Assembly: GCF_001311885.1 (NCBI RefSeq)
Contig: NZ_BBCE01000004.1
Span: forward strand, 62,001-126,000
Source: Syntrophomonas palmitatica JCM 14374
GTDB taxonomy: Bacteria > Bacillota > Syntrophomonadia > Syntrophomonadales > Syntrophomonadaceae
Direction: 5' to 3'
Length of the DNA: 64,000 bases
The notes under the pieces were generated by a model, which ran no database searches, was not told the DNA's origin, and saw only the letters and a program-made list of their open reading frames with translations. Below, piece after piece: positions 8,845 to 17,480 of the stretch. The first letter of the stretch is position 1. Each line of letters begins with the position of its first letter. A program made the translations under genes and the position numbers.

Positions 8845-9744
8845 CTATCTTCCTGATTCGGCCAGGAATACAAAAACATCCTCCATGGAAGCTTCGATTT
8901 CGCTTATAGATATCAGTTCCAGCTCTTGCTGAGCAAGGCAGGTTGTTATTTCGTCCACAGCCTGCTTCTGGTCTTCGACCAGGAGATGATAACGGTCCCC
9001 GAAGAAGGAAGAATCAATAACCCCCGGTATTTGAGCGAATAAGCGCGGTTGTTTGGCAGAGGTCCTAACCTCCAGCAAACGTCCCTGCAGATTTTGCTTC
9101 AGTCCGTTGGGGGAATCAAGCGCCGCCAGTTCTCCCTGGTTTAGCAAAGCCACCTGGTGGCATAGTTCAGCTTCATCCATATATGGCGTGGATACCATTA
9201 TAGTCACGCCCTGCTGATTAAGCGTATAGAGCAGCTGCCAGAATTCCTGGCGTGACTCAGGGTCTACACCGTAAGTAGGTTCATCCAGCAGCAAAACGTC
9301 AGGTTCAGTAATCAAGGCCGAAGCCAGGGCCAGTTTTTGCTTCATTCCTCCGGAAAGCTGAGCAGCCAGCCTATCCTGAAAAGGATCCAACCGCGTAAAT
9401 GCCAAAAGCTCCAGGGCGCGTTGGCGGGCTGTTTTCCAGTCAATACCATACAGTGACGAGAAAAAACGCAGGTTTTCCATTACCGACAGGTCGCCATACA
9501 GGCTGAAATTCTGCGGCATATATCCGATGTGATCCCGCTGTACATTTGCCGCATCCCGGCCCATAATTGTTATATGGCCTGAATCCGGCACAAGCAGATT
9601 GCAGACAGCCCGGAACAAGGTGGTTTTACCTGCCCCATCCGGTCCCACTACCCCGAAGATGCTGCCTTTGTCTACCTGGAACGAAACCTGCTTTAACGCT
9701 TCTATATCAGCAAATCTTTTGCTCAAATTTTCACATTGAATCAT
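8845..9744 (-). CDS. ABC transporter ATP-binding protein (first ATPase of efflux operon)
   Basis: This 299-residue ATPase has Walker A GPDGAGKTT, the signature LSGGMKQKLALASA, Walker B VLLLDEPTYGVDP and a C-terminal ~80-residue domain ending MEDVFVFLAESG. The switch position reads STPYMDEAELC, with Pro where the second ATPase has His (STHFMDEAERC). The same Pro is known from the N-terminal half of YbhF-type tandem ATPases, so it may be the degenerate partner of an asymmetric heterodimer. It follows the membrane fusion protein gene by 45 bases. Confidence 0.9.
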   Translation of the reverse strand: MIQCENLSKRFADIEALKQVSFQVDKGSIFGVVGPDGAGKTTLFRAVCNLLVPDSGHITIMGRDAANVQRDHIGYMPQNFSLYGDLSVMENLRFFSSLYGIDWKTARQRALELLAFTRLDPFQDRLAAQLSGGMKQKLALASALITEPDVLLLDEPTYGVDPESRQEFWQLLYTLNQQGVTIMVSTPYMDEAELCHQVALLNQGELAALDSPNGLKQNLQGRLLEVRTSAKQPRLFAQIPGVIDSSFFGDRYHLLVEDQKQAVDEITTCLAQQELELISISEIEASMEDVFVFLAESGR

Positions 9745-9761
9745 AAAATATCACCTGTCGG

Positions 9762-9784
9762 AAAATCAGTGTCAATCTATGGCT
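9762..9784. repeat. Degenerate AATCTGTGTTAATCTGTGGCT-like repeat
   Basis: The sequence AAAATCAGTGTCAATCTATG followed by GCT lies between the fusion protein gene and the first ATPase gene. It looks like a decayed member of the CACAGAT repeat family seen in other gaps of this window. Confidence 0.3.
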
Positions 9785-9789
9785 GTTTT

Positions 9790-10768
9790 TTATTCTTCAA
9801 AGATTACATCGGCGGGCATACCAGGTTTCAAAACTGAACCCGGATTGCTAAGGGATATCTTGACGGCGAAAACCACGTTGCTTCTTTCCTTGCGGGTTTG
9901 AATAGTTTTGGGCGTATATTCACCCCGAGAAGCGATTTTGGTTACCTTGCCATAAAACGTTTGGTCACTGCCGCTGACGCTGACCTTGACCTCCTGGTTT
10001 AAGTGAATACGGGGCAGATCATCAGTGGGAATATATACCTTGAGCCAGAGGTCGTTCAGATCAGCCAGGGTAGCCAGTGAAGCCCCCAGGGGAATATATT
10101 CGCCTGGCTCATAATTCTGGCTGATAATCGTGCCTGATGCGGGGGCGTAGATTTTCAGGTCAGCCAGCATACTCTCACTGGCCTTCAGAACCGCTTTGCT
10201 GCGTTCTAGTTCCGCCTGGGCGCCGCTAATAACCCCGGGTCGGCTGCCTGATTCCAACAGCTGCAGGCGTGCCCGATATATTTCTAATTGACGATCCAGG
10301 TTTTCTTTATCAAGTTTGATTTTTTCCCATTCCTGCTGAGAGATAGCCCCGGAGTTTCTTAATTCGGTGGCCCGGTTTAGATCTTGTTCAGCCTTGCTGC
10401 TTTTATCCTCCGCCATCTCTACATTCAGAAGGGCTTCCTGCAGTTCTTGCGAACGCGCCCCGGAAACAAGATCATCCAACTTGCTCTGGGCGACCATAAC
10501 TCCCAGGGCATCTCGTTCCTTCTGCGCTTCCAGATCGGAGCGGGTAAGCTCAGCCACCAGCTGGTTTTTCTTGACCCGAGCTCCTTCTTCTATAGTCAAA
10601 GTTTTAATGACGCCATTCAGGCGGGCATTTAATTCGTAGGTAGTAGCTTCGATAGTGCCGGCAGCCTGAAGCGCATCATCCCTGGAGCAGATAGATATTA
10701 TATAAGTAATAACAACCTGCAGCCATGAACAAAAGCAGAATTAATATGATAGGTTTTTTATTTTGCAT
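9790..10768 (-). CDS. HlyD/EmrA-type membrane fusion protein (frameshifted)
   Basis: The protein would sit in the membrane and link the ABC transporter to the cell exterior. ATG 10768 begins a hydrophobic N-terminus (IILILLLFMAAGC, possibly a lipobox). Near 10681 the frame shifts at a GGG run: the segment DDALQAAGTIEATTYELNAR continues in the next frame into the biotinyl-lipoyl-like EEGARVKKNQLVAEL and a long coiled coil (residues ~80-165), then the barrel-sandwich return (IYAPASGTIISQ) and a beta-barrel. One extra G explains the break. It is the first gene of the operon, 60 bases downstream of a strong promoter. Confidence 0.85.
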
Positions 10769-10786
10769 TATTGCCGACCCCCATAA

Positions 10787-10823
10787 GTAAACTATAAACA
10801 ACAAAATAGTTTACCAAGTTTAC
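10787..10823 (-). promoter_or_regulatory. Candidate TetR operator of the efflux operon
   Basis: GTAAACTAT (10787-10795) and ATAGTTTAC (10806-10814) are perfect 9-base inverted repeats with a 10-base spacer, and a third GTTTAC copy sits at 10818-10823. The cluster lies just downstream of the -10 box, where a repressor would block initiation. The TetR protein encoded at the end of the operon is the obvious candidate. Confidence 0.6.
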
Positions 10824-10827
10824 TAAA

Positions 10828-10856
10828 ATAATATACTGGTTAATTGTGGTTGTCAA
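10828..10856 (-). promoter_or_regulatory. Sigma-A promoter of the efflux operon
   Basis: On the minus strand a perfect TTGACA (10856-10851) and TATTAT (10833-10828) are separated by exactly 17 bases, about 60 bases before the fusion-protein ATG at 10768. Confidence 0.75.
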
Positions 10857-10891
10857 GATTGTTAATGAAGGGATAATACGCAGTGAAAGCT

Positions 10892-10914
10892 ACAGAACAA
10901 ACATTCTGTTTTTG
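10892..10914 (+). terminator. Small terminator-like hairpin upstream of the methyltransferase
   Basis: ACAGAA (10892-10897) pairs with TTCTGT (10904-10909) around a 6-base loop and is followed by TTTTT. It lies just upstream of the candidate methyltransferase promoter, so it may insulate the restriction-modification genes. The stem is short, so it is weak. Confidence 0.35.
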
Positions 10915-10940
10915 TTAAATAAAAGCAGGAAAATGATAAT
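10912..10940 (+). promoter_or_regulatory. Putative promoter of the restriction-modification genes
   Basis: TTGTTA (10912-10917) and GATAAT (10935-10940) are spaced 17 bases apart, 36 bases before the methyltransferase start. Confidence 0.45.
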
Positions 10941-10975
10941 CGTTGGCGAAATGTATGCAATAGAGGTGATATTAA

Positions 10976-11883
10976 TTGTTAACCACAATAAAAATAGACC
11001 GTGTTTCAGAAATAATTCCCGCTGATTCTCTTTTAGTCGAAGGGGATGCTTTCACGGTTCTTCAACGTCTTCCTTCCAATTATGTACAGTGCATTGTTAC
11101 TTCACCTCCGTACTGGGGGCTGCGAGATTATGGGATACCAGGGCAAATGGGACTGGAATCGGAATTACAACAATACATAAATAATCTAGTAAGGGTTTTG
11201 GCTGAGGCCCGTCGAATTCTACGTGATGACGGCATCCTCTGGTTAAATATTGGGGACGGTTACACATCAGGTAATCGCGGTTACAGAGCTACCGACAAAA
11301 AAATCCAGCCCGGGCCATGGCAACCAGACCAGATACACCGGTTGGACTGAAACCTAAAGATTTGCTGGGTATACCCTGGAGACTGGCGCTCGCTCTTCAA
11401 GCAGATGGTTGGTTTTTACGCGCGGATATTATTTGGCATAAACCCAATGCCCAACCGGAGAGCGTAAAAGATAGACCTACCCGTGATCACGAATATGTTT
11501 TTATGTTAACTAAATCGGAAAAGTATTACTATGATCGGGCTGCAATATTAGAGGCTAATGGGCGTAACAAAAGAACGGTTTGGAGTATAAATACGCGTTC
11601 TTTTCCCGAAGCTCATTTTGCGACTTTTCCGCCGCAACTAGTGGAACCCTGCATCCTATCGTCCACTAAACCTGGAGAATTCATATTGGATCCCTTTTTC
11701 GGTTCAGGAACTGTAGGAGTAGTATGTCAGGAATATAATCGTAAGTTTATTGGTATTGAGCTTAATCCTGATTATGTGAATATTGCGGTGAAACGACTTC
11801 AGGAACAACATGCACAAAATATTTTCTATATTAAGGAGACGCCTGATGAGCATCAATATTCCGCCTCCCAGTCTGCAAATTGA
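10976..11883 (+). CDS. DNA (cytosine-N4)-type methyltransferase of an R-M system (frameshifted)
   Basis: The enzyme transfers methyl groups from S-adenosylmethionine to DNA. The amino-methyltransferase catalytic motif TSPPYW is at residues 42-47 (SPPYW is typical of N4-cytosine enzymes), and the SAM-binding DPFFGSGT is near the C-terminus. The frame breaks in a run of seven A at 11297-11303; adding one A joins DKK to NPARAMATRPDTPVGLKP and gives a ~302-residue protein, the size of M.Cfr9I/M.XcyI-type enzymes. TTG 10976 is the start, with AGAGGTGAT upstream. The 3' end overlaps the restriction gene by 38 bases. Either a sequencing indel or a slippage-switched gene could explain the break. Confidence 0.85.
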
Positions 11884-12808
11884 TTTCCATCTCATTTTGC
11901 AGCAATTTAGGAATACAAACCTGCAGGATGCTTTGAAAAAGACTGTTCGTCATATGGATATTTCGTGCATTGATCAAGATATGGCCAGGTTAGTTCCCAA
12001 AAACTACTTGGCTTTGGTAGCTGGGTATGGTTTACGCGGAGAATTGCTATTTTCCGTTCCATGTATTCTTGGAAAAAATCCTTTTTTACTGGGTTATTAC
12101 CGTTTACTGCTGGGTTTTAGCAAAAAGGCCTTTTATACATCGGAATTTGGCTGTACCAGTTTTATTAAAATGGAGGAAGAAGGAAAACTATCACCCGCTA
12201 ATGAAGTAAAATTGGAAGAACTATGCAAAGCCTTGATTAATAGTGCTTGTTTTTTACTTGATGGAGTAAATCAAAAAGTAACGGCTTCTGAGTTGGATGA
12301 TCTTACTCTGCTAACATTGGGAGCTCAGTTGCGGGGCAGCCAAAATACACGAAAAGGTAAAGCGGGCATGGTGGCGGTATTTCAAATAATAAGGGAAATA
12401 GTAGATGGTGCAACCATTAACGCTAATAACAAGCGGATTCAAATTCTTAATGCTGCCAAAAGGAAAGTATTAATTGAGTTTTCTGCAGATCCAGATATTA
12501 TTATCCGCGAAGAAATGCCAAATGCTATGTACAGAAATATTATTGCTATTGAAGTTAAAGGCGGAGAGGATTTTTCCAACATTCATAATCGCATTGGCGA
12601 AGCGGAAAAAAGTCACCAGAAGGCTAAATTGGATGGTTATGTGGAATGTTGGACAATTGTTAATGTGGACCGGATTAATATGTCTACAGCCAGAAAAGAA
12701 TCACCTTCAACCAATCAAATTTTTAGATTATCGGATTTAGTATCAAGAAGCGGAAATGAATATGTTGATTTTCAATCAAGGATAAAAGCACTTACTGGAA
12801 TAGAATAA
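11846..12808 (+). CDS. XcyI/Cfr9I-family type II restriction endonuclease
   Basis: The 320-residue protein resembles the XcyI family (XcyI, Cfr9I, XmaI, which cut CCCGGG) in length, in its pairing with an N4-cytosine-type methylase, and in overall sequence as I recall it. A PD-(D/E)xK nuclease core is visible: DPDIII around D217 and E236-V-K238 in IIAIEVKGG. ATG 11846 is chosen because AAGGAG lies 7 bases upstream; the frame opens earlier at 11810 but inside the methylase. The gene is clearly richer in A+T than its neighbours, a sign of horizontal transfer. The CCCGGG specificity is inferred from the family. Confidence 0.8.
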   Translation: MSINIPPPSLQIDFHLILQQFRNTNLQDALKKTVRHMDISCIDQDMARLVPKNYLALVAGYGLRGELLFSVPCILGKNPFLLGYYRLLLGFSKKAFYTSEFGCTSFIKMEEEGKLSPANEVKLEELCKALINSACFLLDGVNQKVTASELDDLTLLTLGAQLRGSQNTRKGKAGMVAVFQIIREIVDGATINANNKRIQILNAAKRKVLIEFSADPDIIIREEMPNAMYRNIIAIEVKGGEDFSNIHNRIGEAEKSHQKAKLDGYVECWTIVNVDRINMSTARKESPSTNQIFRLSDLVSRSGNEYVDFQSRIKALTGIE

Positions 12809-12837
12809 TAATGTTTTAATAAACTCAATTAAACAAA

Positions 12838-12865
12838 AAGAGCCACCACAGTTGTGGTGGCTCTT
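12838..12865. terminator. Bidirectional intrinsic terminator
   Basis: A perfect 13-base stem, arms AAGAGCCACCACA and TGTGGTGGCTCTT with a 2-base core loop (GT), lies between the convergent restriction endonuclease and hydrogenase genes. On the minus strand it is followed by TTTTTGTTT, making it a strong terminator for the hydrogenase. Confidence 0.85.
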
Positions 12866-12876
12866 GCTGAAGCAGT

Positions 12877-14567
12877 TTATTTTCCGGTGGGGTGATAATG
12901 AGTGTGCAGGAGTTCGTGGGATTTGTGTCCCAGGGGCTCATGCAGGAAATCATCATACAGAGCCTTAACTTCCGGATTCTCATGTGATTTGCGCAGGGGC
13001 AGTCCGGCGTCTTCATCATAGATGGCATGAATTCTTTCCACTTTCTTGGCGATAGTAGAAGGAATGGTCTGGCCGCCGCCGCCTATGCAGCCGCCGGGAC
13101 AGCACATGACCTCAATGAAATGATAAGGAGAAGTACCAGCTTTTACTTCATCCATTATCTTGCGCGCCGCACCCAGAGAGTTGGCGACCGCAACTTTTAC
13201 CACGGTGCCGTCCAGGTCAACGGATGCTTCTTTAATGCTTTCGAAACCGCGTACGCCGGTGAAGTTTACATCAGCCAGGGTCTTGCCGGTTACTACTTCA
13301 TATACGGTTCTGAGGGCCGCTTCCATAACTCCGCCGGAGGCTCCGAATATAACGGCCGCACCAGTGTAGGCGCCCATTAAAGAATCAAACTGCGAGGGCT
13401 CCATCTTGTCCCAAATGGGACCGCCGATACGGAAGAGCTTGCCCACTTCACGGGTGGTCAGAACCAGGTCTACATCCCGGTATCCGCTGGAATTCATCTC
13501 CGGCCTGGCGGCCTCGAATTTCTTAGCGGTACAGGGCATGATTGATACCGAATAAATCTTGGACGGATCTACGCCCATTTTCTGTGCCCAGTAGGTTTTG
13601 ACCAAGGAACCAAACATCTGCTGGGGTGATTTACAGGTGGACAGGTGGTCCAGCTGGTCCGGATAGAATGTTTCACAGAAGTTGATCCAACCTGGGCTGC
13701 AGGATGTCAGCATAGGCAGAGTGCCGCCTTCTTTGAGGCGTTTCAGCAATTCATTGCCTTCTTCCAGGATGGTCAGGTCGGCAGTGAAATTGGTGTGGAA
13801 TACATAATCAAAGCCCAGGCTCTTAAGCCGGCTACAAAATTAAGCATATCCAAAGAACCGGTAGGAAGGCCCAGTTCTTCAGCAACGGCAACACGAACAG
13901 CCGGGGCAATTTGGGTTACGACAATCTTATCCGGGTCGGCTACCGCGGCCAGGAATTTATCCATTTCTTCATTTTCGACAATTGCGCCCACCGGACAGAC
14001 CAGTGCACATTGCCCGCACATTACGCACTTGGTTTCAATCAGAGGCTTACCGTCCACGGTGCGAACTACGCCATCCTTAATTTCCAGGGCTCCGACGGTC
14101 TGAATATCGTTGCATACTTCTACGCAGCGTCCGCACAGGGTGCATTTGGAAGGATCGCGCAGCAGGGATGGAGTAGAGGTGTCCTTGGCAAGTTTCAAGG
14201 GCTTGGGCTCTACATCGCGGATAATAAGCGTTTCAGCCAGGGTTTGCAGTTCGCAATTTTGATTGCGAGGGCAGTTCAGGCAGTCTTGCGGGTGTACCTG
14301 CAGGATTTTCTTAAGATTGGCTTTTTTGGCTTCAATAACGGCCGGAGTGAAGGTTTTAACTACCATACCCGGAGATACCACTTCCGAACAGGCGGTTTTC
14401 AACTCTCCATTGATGTCAACCACACAAACCTTACAGTTGTCCTTTACCTTCAGGTCTGGATGGCTGCACAGTGACGGCAGCTGGAATCCAGCCGCAGCAG
14501 CGGCCTGCATTACCGTGGTGCCGTCGGGAACCGTTACCTGGATGCCGTTTACAATGACATAAACCAT
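12877..14567 (-). CDS. hydA: [FeFe] hydrogenase catalytic subunit (frameshifted)
   Basis: This enzyme reduces protons to H2 or oxidises H2 at the H-cluster. The N-terminal part carries a plant-type [2Fe-2S] site (C34, C45, C48, C60), a His-Cys3 site (H92, C96, C99, C105) and two [4Fe-4S] motifs (C142/145/148/152 and C181/184/187/191). The H-cluster motifs are TSCSPGW, MPCTAKKFE and EVMCCPGGCIGGGGQ. A missing base near 13830 splits the frame; restoring it joins NFVAGLR to SLGFDYVFHTNFTADL, giving about 564 residues, the size of Clostridium CpI-like enzymes. No electron-bifurcating partner genes (hydB, hydC) are adjacent. A consensus promoter precedes it. Confidence 0.93.
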
Positions 14568-14609
14568 ACAATTCCCCTCTCCCTTTTTATTCGAGCTCTT
14601 TCTTCAATC

Positions 14610-14638
14610 AGTTTATTTTTTGCAAAATTGAGTGTCAA
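14610..14638 (-). promoter_or_regulatory. Sigma-A promoter of the hydrogenase
   Basis: On the minus strand a perfect TTGACA (14638-14633) is followed after 17 bases by TAAACT (14615-14610), 43 bases before the ATG at 14567. Confidence 0.65.
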
Positions 14639-14694
14639 GAAGAAACTATAGGATGAAAAAAGGAATTTTGAAACCGGGCATCATTATGACCAGC

Positions 14695-16377
14695 TCAGAA
14701 GTATTCGATTTGGGAGATATTTATAATTCCATGGGTCTCGTCTATTTGGTAGCTGATACTGGAAACGTTCTCACTATTAAACAGCATATTTTTTATATTA
14801 CGATAGTCTTCCGGGTTAAACTTGATGATTTTCATGTCCAGACAGGGAGCTTTGTTCTGCAGAGTATTATGTAAATAATCCGTAAATGCAGCGAAATCTG
14901 CCGCATATTTATGATTATATATATAGTAGTTGAATTGGTCTGATATACAATTCGGATAGAGGTTGCCTTGCCAGGAATGGTCTTTTTGCATTTCTTTATC
15001 ATTGAGATTAAAGTACGTGTATAAAAGGTGATCGGTACCATCTTCATCAACCGGGTCATCCCAGGTCACATCCAGATGATAATAGCCGCCGTTTATTTTG
15101 ATTAAATTCCAGGCATGGGATTCCAGGCTGCCGTTATTATATGCGCTGCCTGAAATCATTATCGTTTCCAAACCGGCTTTGCGAGCCAAGATATTCATGG
15201 CTTCTGCGTAACCCTGGCAAACCCCGCTCCCCTTTAACAGCACTCCGTAGGCGGTATAGGAATCAGGCGGTAAGGTGTTGTTTACTAGATTTTGATAATC
15301 GTAGCGGCTGTGTTCAATAATGTAATCATGTAAAACCTTTTCTTTATCATAATCACTCATACTGGCTTTTATATAACCGGATATTATACGATCACGCTCA
15401 CTTTTAAGCTGGTTTAACTGCGAGGCTGAATAGCGATAGGTTAATTTAACGGTTACAGCCGAATCTGTCCCGCGATATTGCCAGCTTTTTAAGAGGTTGC
15501 ACAATCCGGTGCTTTTTTCAATCGCATTTAGGGCTTTGTTTACAGCATCCTCGAAATTATCCAGAGCGTCAGGGTAGTCCAATTTTATTTGTACAGCGGT
15601 CTGTAATGTTGATATAGAATCTTGCAGGATTTGGGTTAATTCACTTTGATTGCTGGCTTTATAGGCAATAGTTGTTGCCGTTGCAGCTGGAACCGGCCAG
15701 GAATCATTTTCAACGATTGCTTTGGGATACAATCCGCTCGCTTCTGCTATCTGCTGCGGGATAACCTTATCGTCAACCAATTTTTGCAGCAGGGTTTGAT
15801 TTCGATCTTTTATTTTTGTTTGCAAAGCCAGATATGATATTAATACCATATCATCCCGGCAGAAAAGGGGCTGGTTTTTCAGCTGCTGCCAGGTGTTTTT
15901 GTCCAGCAAGCCAATGTTATAAGCTTTTTCAAGCGAAAGATTCCAATTAAAATCGCCCTGCCGGTCGTCATAACCCAGGGCCCGCAGAACAAAGGCAGTA
16001 TACTGGCTGGCGGATAAAGGTCTGCGGGTTGTATTGATGGGGTGAAATCCCCTGACTCAATTTGTACCGGTACATATAACCTACATAGGGGTCGGCCCAG
16101 GAAGGAACGTCCCCAAAAGGATGCGTATAATTGCTGCTGCGGGCGTTAGCTTCCTGGCCTAACAGCCTTACCAGCATTACTGCTCCCTGGGCGCGATCAG
16201 GCGTTTTCTCCAGTTCGAAGCCTGGGGAGTCCCCAGAAGCAATCCCAGGGAATTAAGCACCTGCGCCATATCTTGGTGCTGGGGAGGATTTGCTGCCTGC
16301 ACAGCAGGTCCGGGAATTAAAAATGGCAGCACAGCCAACAACGATAATATGGAAACAATTTTTCTAAATGACTTCAT
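14695..16377 (-). CDS. Exported SLH / transglutaminase-like domain protein (two frameshifts)
   Basis: ATG 16377 opens a signal peptide (IVSILSLLAVLPFLIPGPAVQA). Next come SLH-type repeats, seen across two frames as RAQGAVMLVRLLGQEA, HPFGDVPSWADPYVGYMY and QYTAFVLRALGY. The C-terminal half holds a transglutaminase-like fold with the triad in GVCQGYAEAMN (Cys), SHAWN (His) and DVTWDDP (Asp). A missing base near 16220 and an extra base (or two missing) near 16025 break the frame; together the pieces give about 560 residues. SLH domains anchor proteins to the cell wall, so this is probably a surface protein that cross-links or cleaves peptides. Substrate unknown. Confidence 0.8.
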
Positions 16378-16546
16378 ATGTATACCTGAACCTTTCATAA
16401 TTTTGGTTTGAGATAGCATACATGCTGTATAATCGATATTAAGCGAAAGAATAAATACACACAACCGCCTGCGGGTGATCTGAAAGGTTATGAAGGTCAG
16501 AGTTCAGAACATCCTTCTATTTATTATTCTAGAAAGGTTAGTCATT

Positions 16547-17323
16547 ATGCAAATACATATTTTGGCCAGCGGCAGTACGGGTAACTGCATCCTGCTGCAG
16601 ATGGGAGCGACCAGACTGCTGGTGGATGCCGGAATAAGCACCCGGCGTATTGAGAAGGGCCTGGCGGAGTTAGGGATAAAAACGGGTGAACTGGACGGAA
16701 TTCTGGTAACGCATGAACATAGCGATCATGTTAAAGGACTCCCCTTGCTGGCTAAGAAATACGACATTCCCGTATATACCAGGGGAGCTACATGGGAAAT
16801 GCTGCCGGGGCGGGAGAAAATACCTGATCAATGTTTTAAGATGATTGGCCAGTCTTTTTCCGTAGGGCAGATAGATATAGAAGCCTTTGCCATCTCTCAT
16901 GACGCAGCTGATCCGGTAGGTTTTTGTTTTTATTACCGCCGCAAAAAGTGGGTGGTAGCTACAGATCTGGGCAAGGTTACTCCGGAGGTGGTACAGGCCC
17001 TTAGTTATGCTGATGTGGCCGTACTGGAGTCAAATCATGATATTAATATGTTAAAAAACGGTTCTTACCCGGCATTTCTTAAACAACGCATTCTAGGGCA
17101 AAGGGGGCATCTTTCCAATCTTGAGGCTGCCCAACTTCTATGTACTATACCGCGCCAGGAGAGAATGAAGGTCTTTCTGGCCCACCTCAGCCAGCAGAAC
17201 AATCACCCGGCTGTAGCCGAAAGAACGGTGGCTTCACTGTTAAAAGCCAATGGCTGCAAACTGGGGCAAGATGTAACCATATTATCGACATATCCTGATT
17301 CCAGGGCCAGCCTGGTGTTTTAA
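16547..17323 (+). CDS. YycJ/WalJ-type MBL-fold nuclease-like hydrolase
   Basis: The protein begins MQIHILASGSTGNCILLQ, the characteristic N-terminus of the YycJ/WalJ family, and has the metal site THEHSDHVKGL plus further His/Asp ligands (SHDAADPVG, ESNHD, RGHLSN). It ends with the LAHLSQQNNHP segment common in this family. YycJ proteins are putative 5'-3' exonucleases linked to DNA repair and, in some Firmicutes, to wall metabolism. The frame opens at 16490, but ATG 16547 matches the family start. It is divergent from the SLH protein and is not next to a WalRK system here. Confidence 0.88.
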   Translation: MQIHILASGSTGNCILLQMGATRLLVDAGISTRRIEKGLAELGIKTGELDGILVTHEHSDHVKGLPLLAKKYDIPVYTRGATWEMLPGREKIPDQCFKMIGQSFSVGQIDIEAFAISHDAADPVGFCFYYRRKKWVVATDLGKVTPEVVQALSYADVAVLESNHDINMLKNGSYPAFLKQRILGQRGHLSNLEAAQLLCTIPRQERMKVFLAHLSQQNNHPAVAERTVASLLKANGCKLGQDVTILSTYPDSRASLVF

Positions 17324-17480
17324 TAGGCGAGAGGCTGCTTTGCCTCCTGGCTTGGATAAAGCGTTATGTTTTCCTTAATTAAAGAGTGAAGTTGAGTAAT
17401 TAATGGTGATAGATAGGATTTTTAGTTGCGGTAAGAGAAATAATCATATAATAAATACTTGTTAAGGTGAGATAAAAATA

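Noticed and set aside
10976-12808. Avoidance of CCCGGG as support for the restriction specificity
   Set aside because: CCCGGG is present at several places in the window, so no depletion is visible; methylation would protect these anyway.
17330-17345. GAGGC/GCCTC hairpin after the YycJ-like gene as a terminator
   Set aside because: The stem is short and has no T-run after it.
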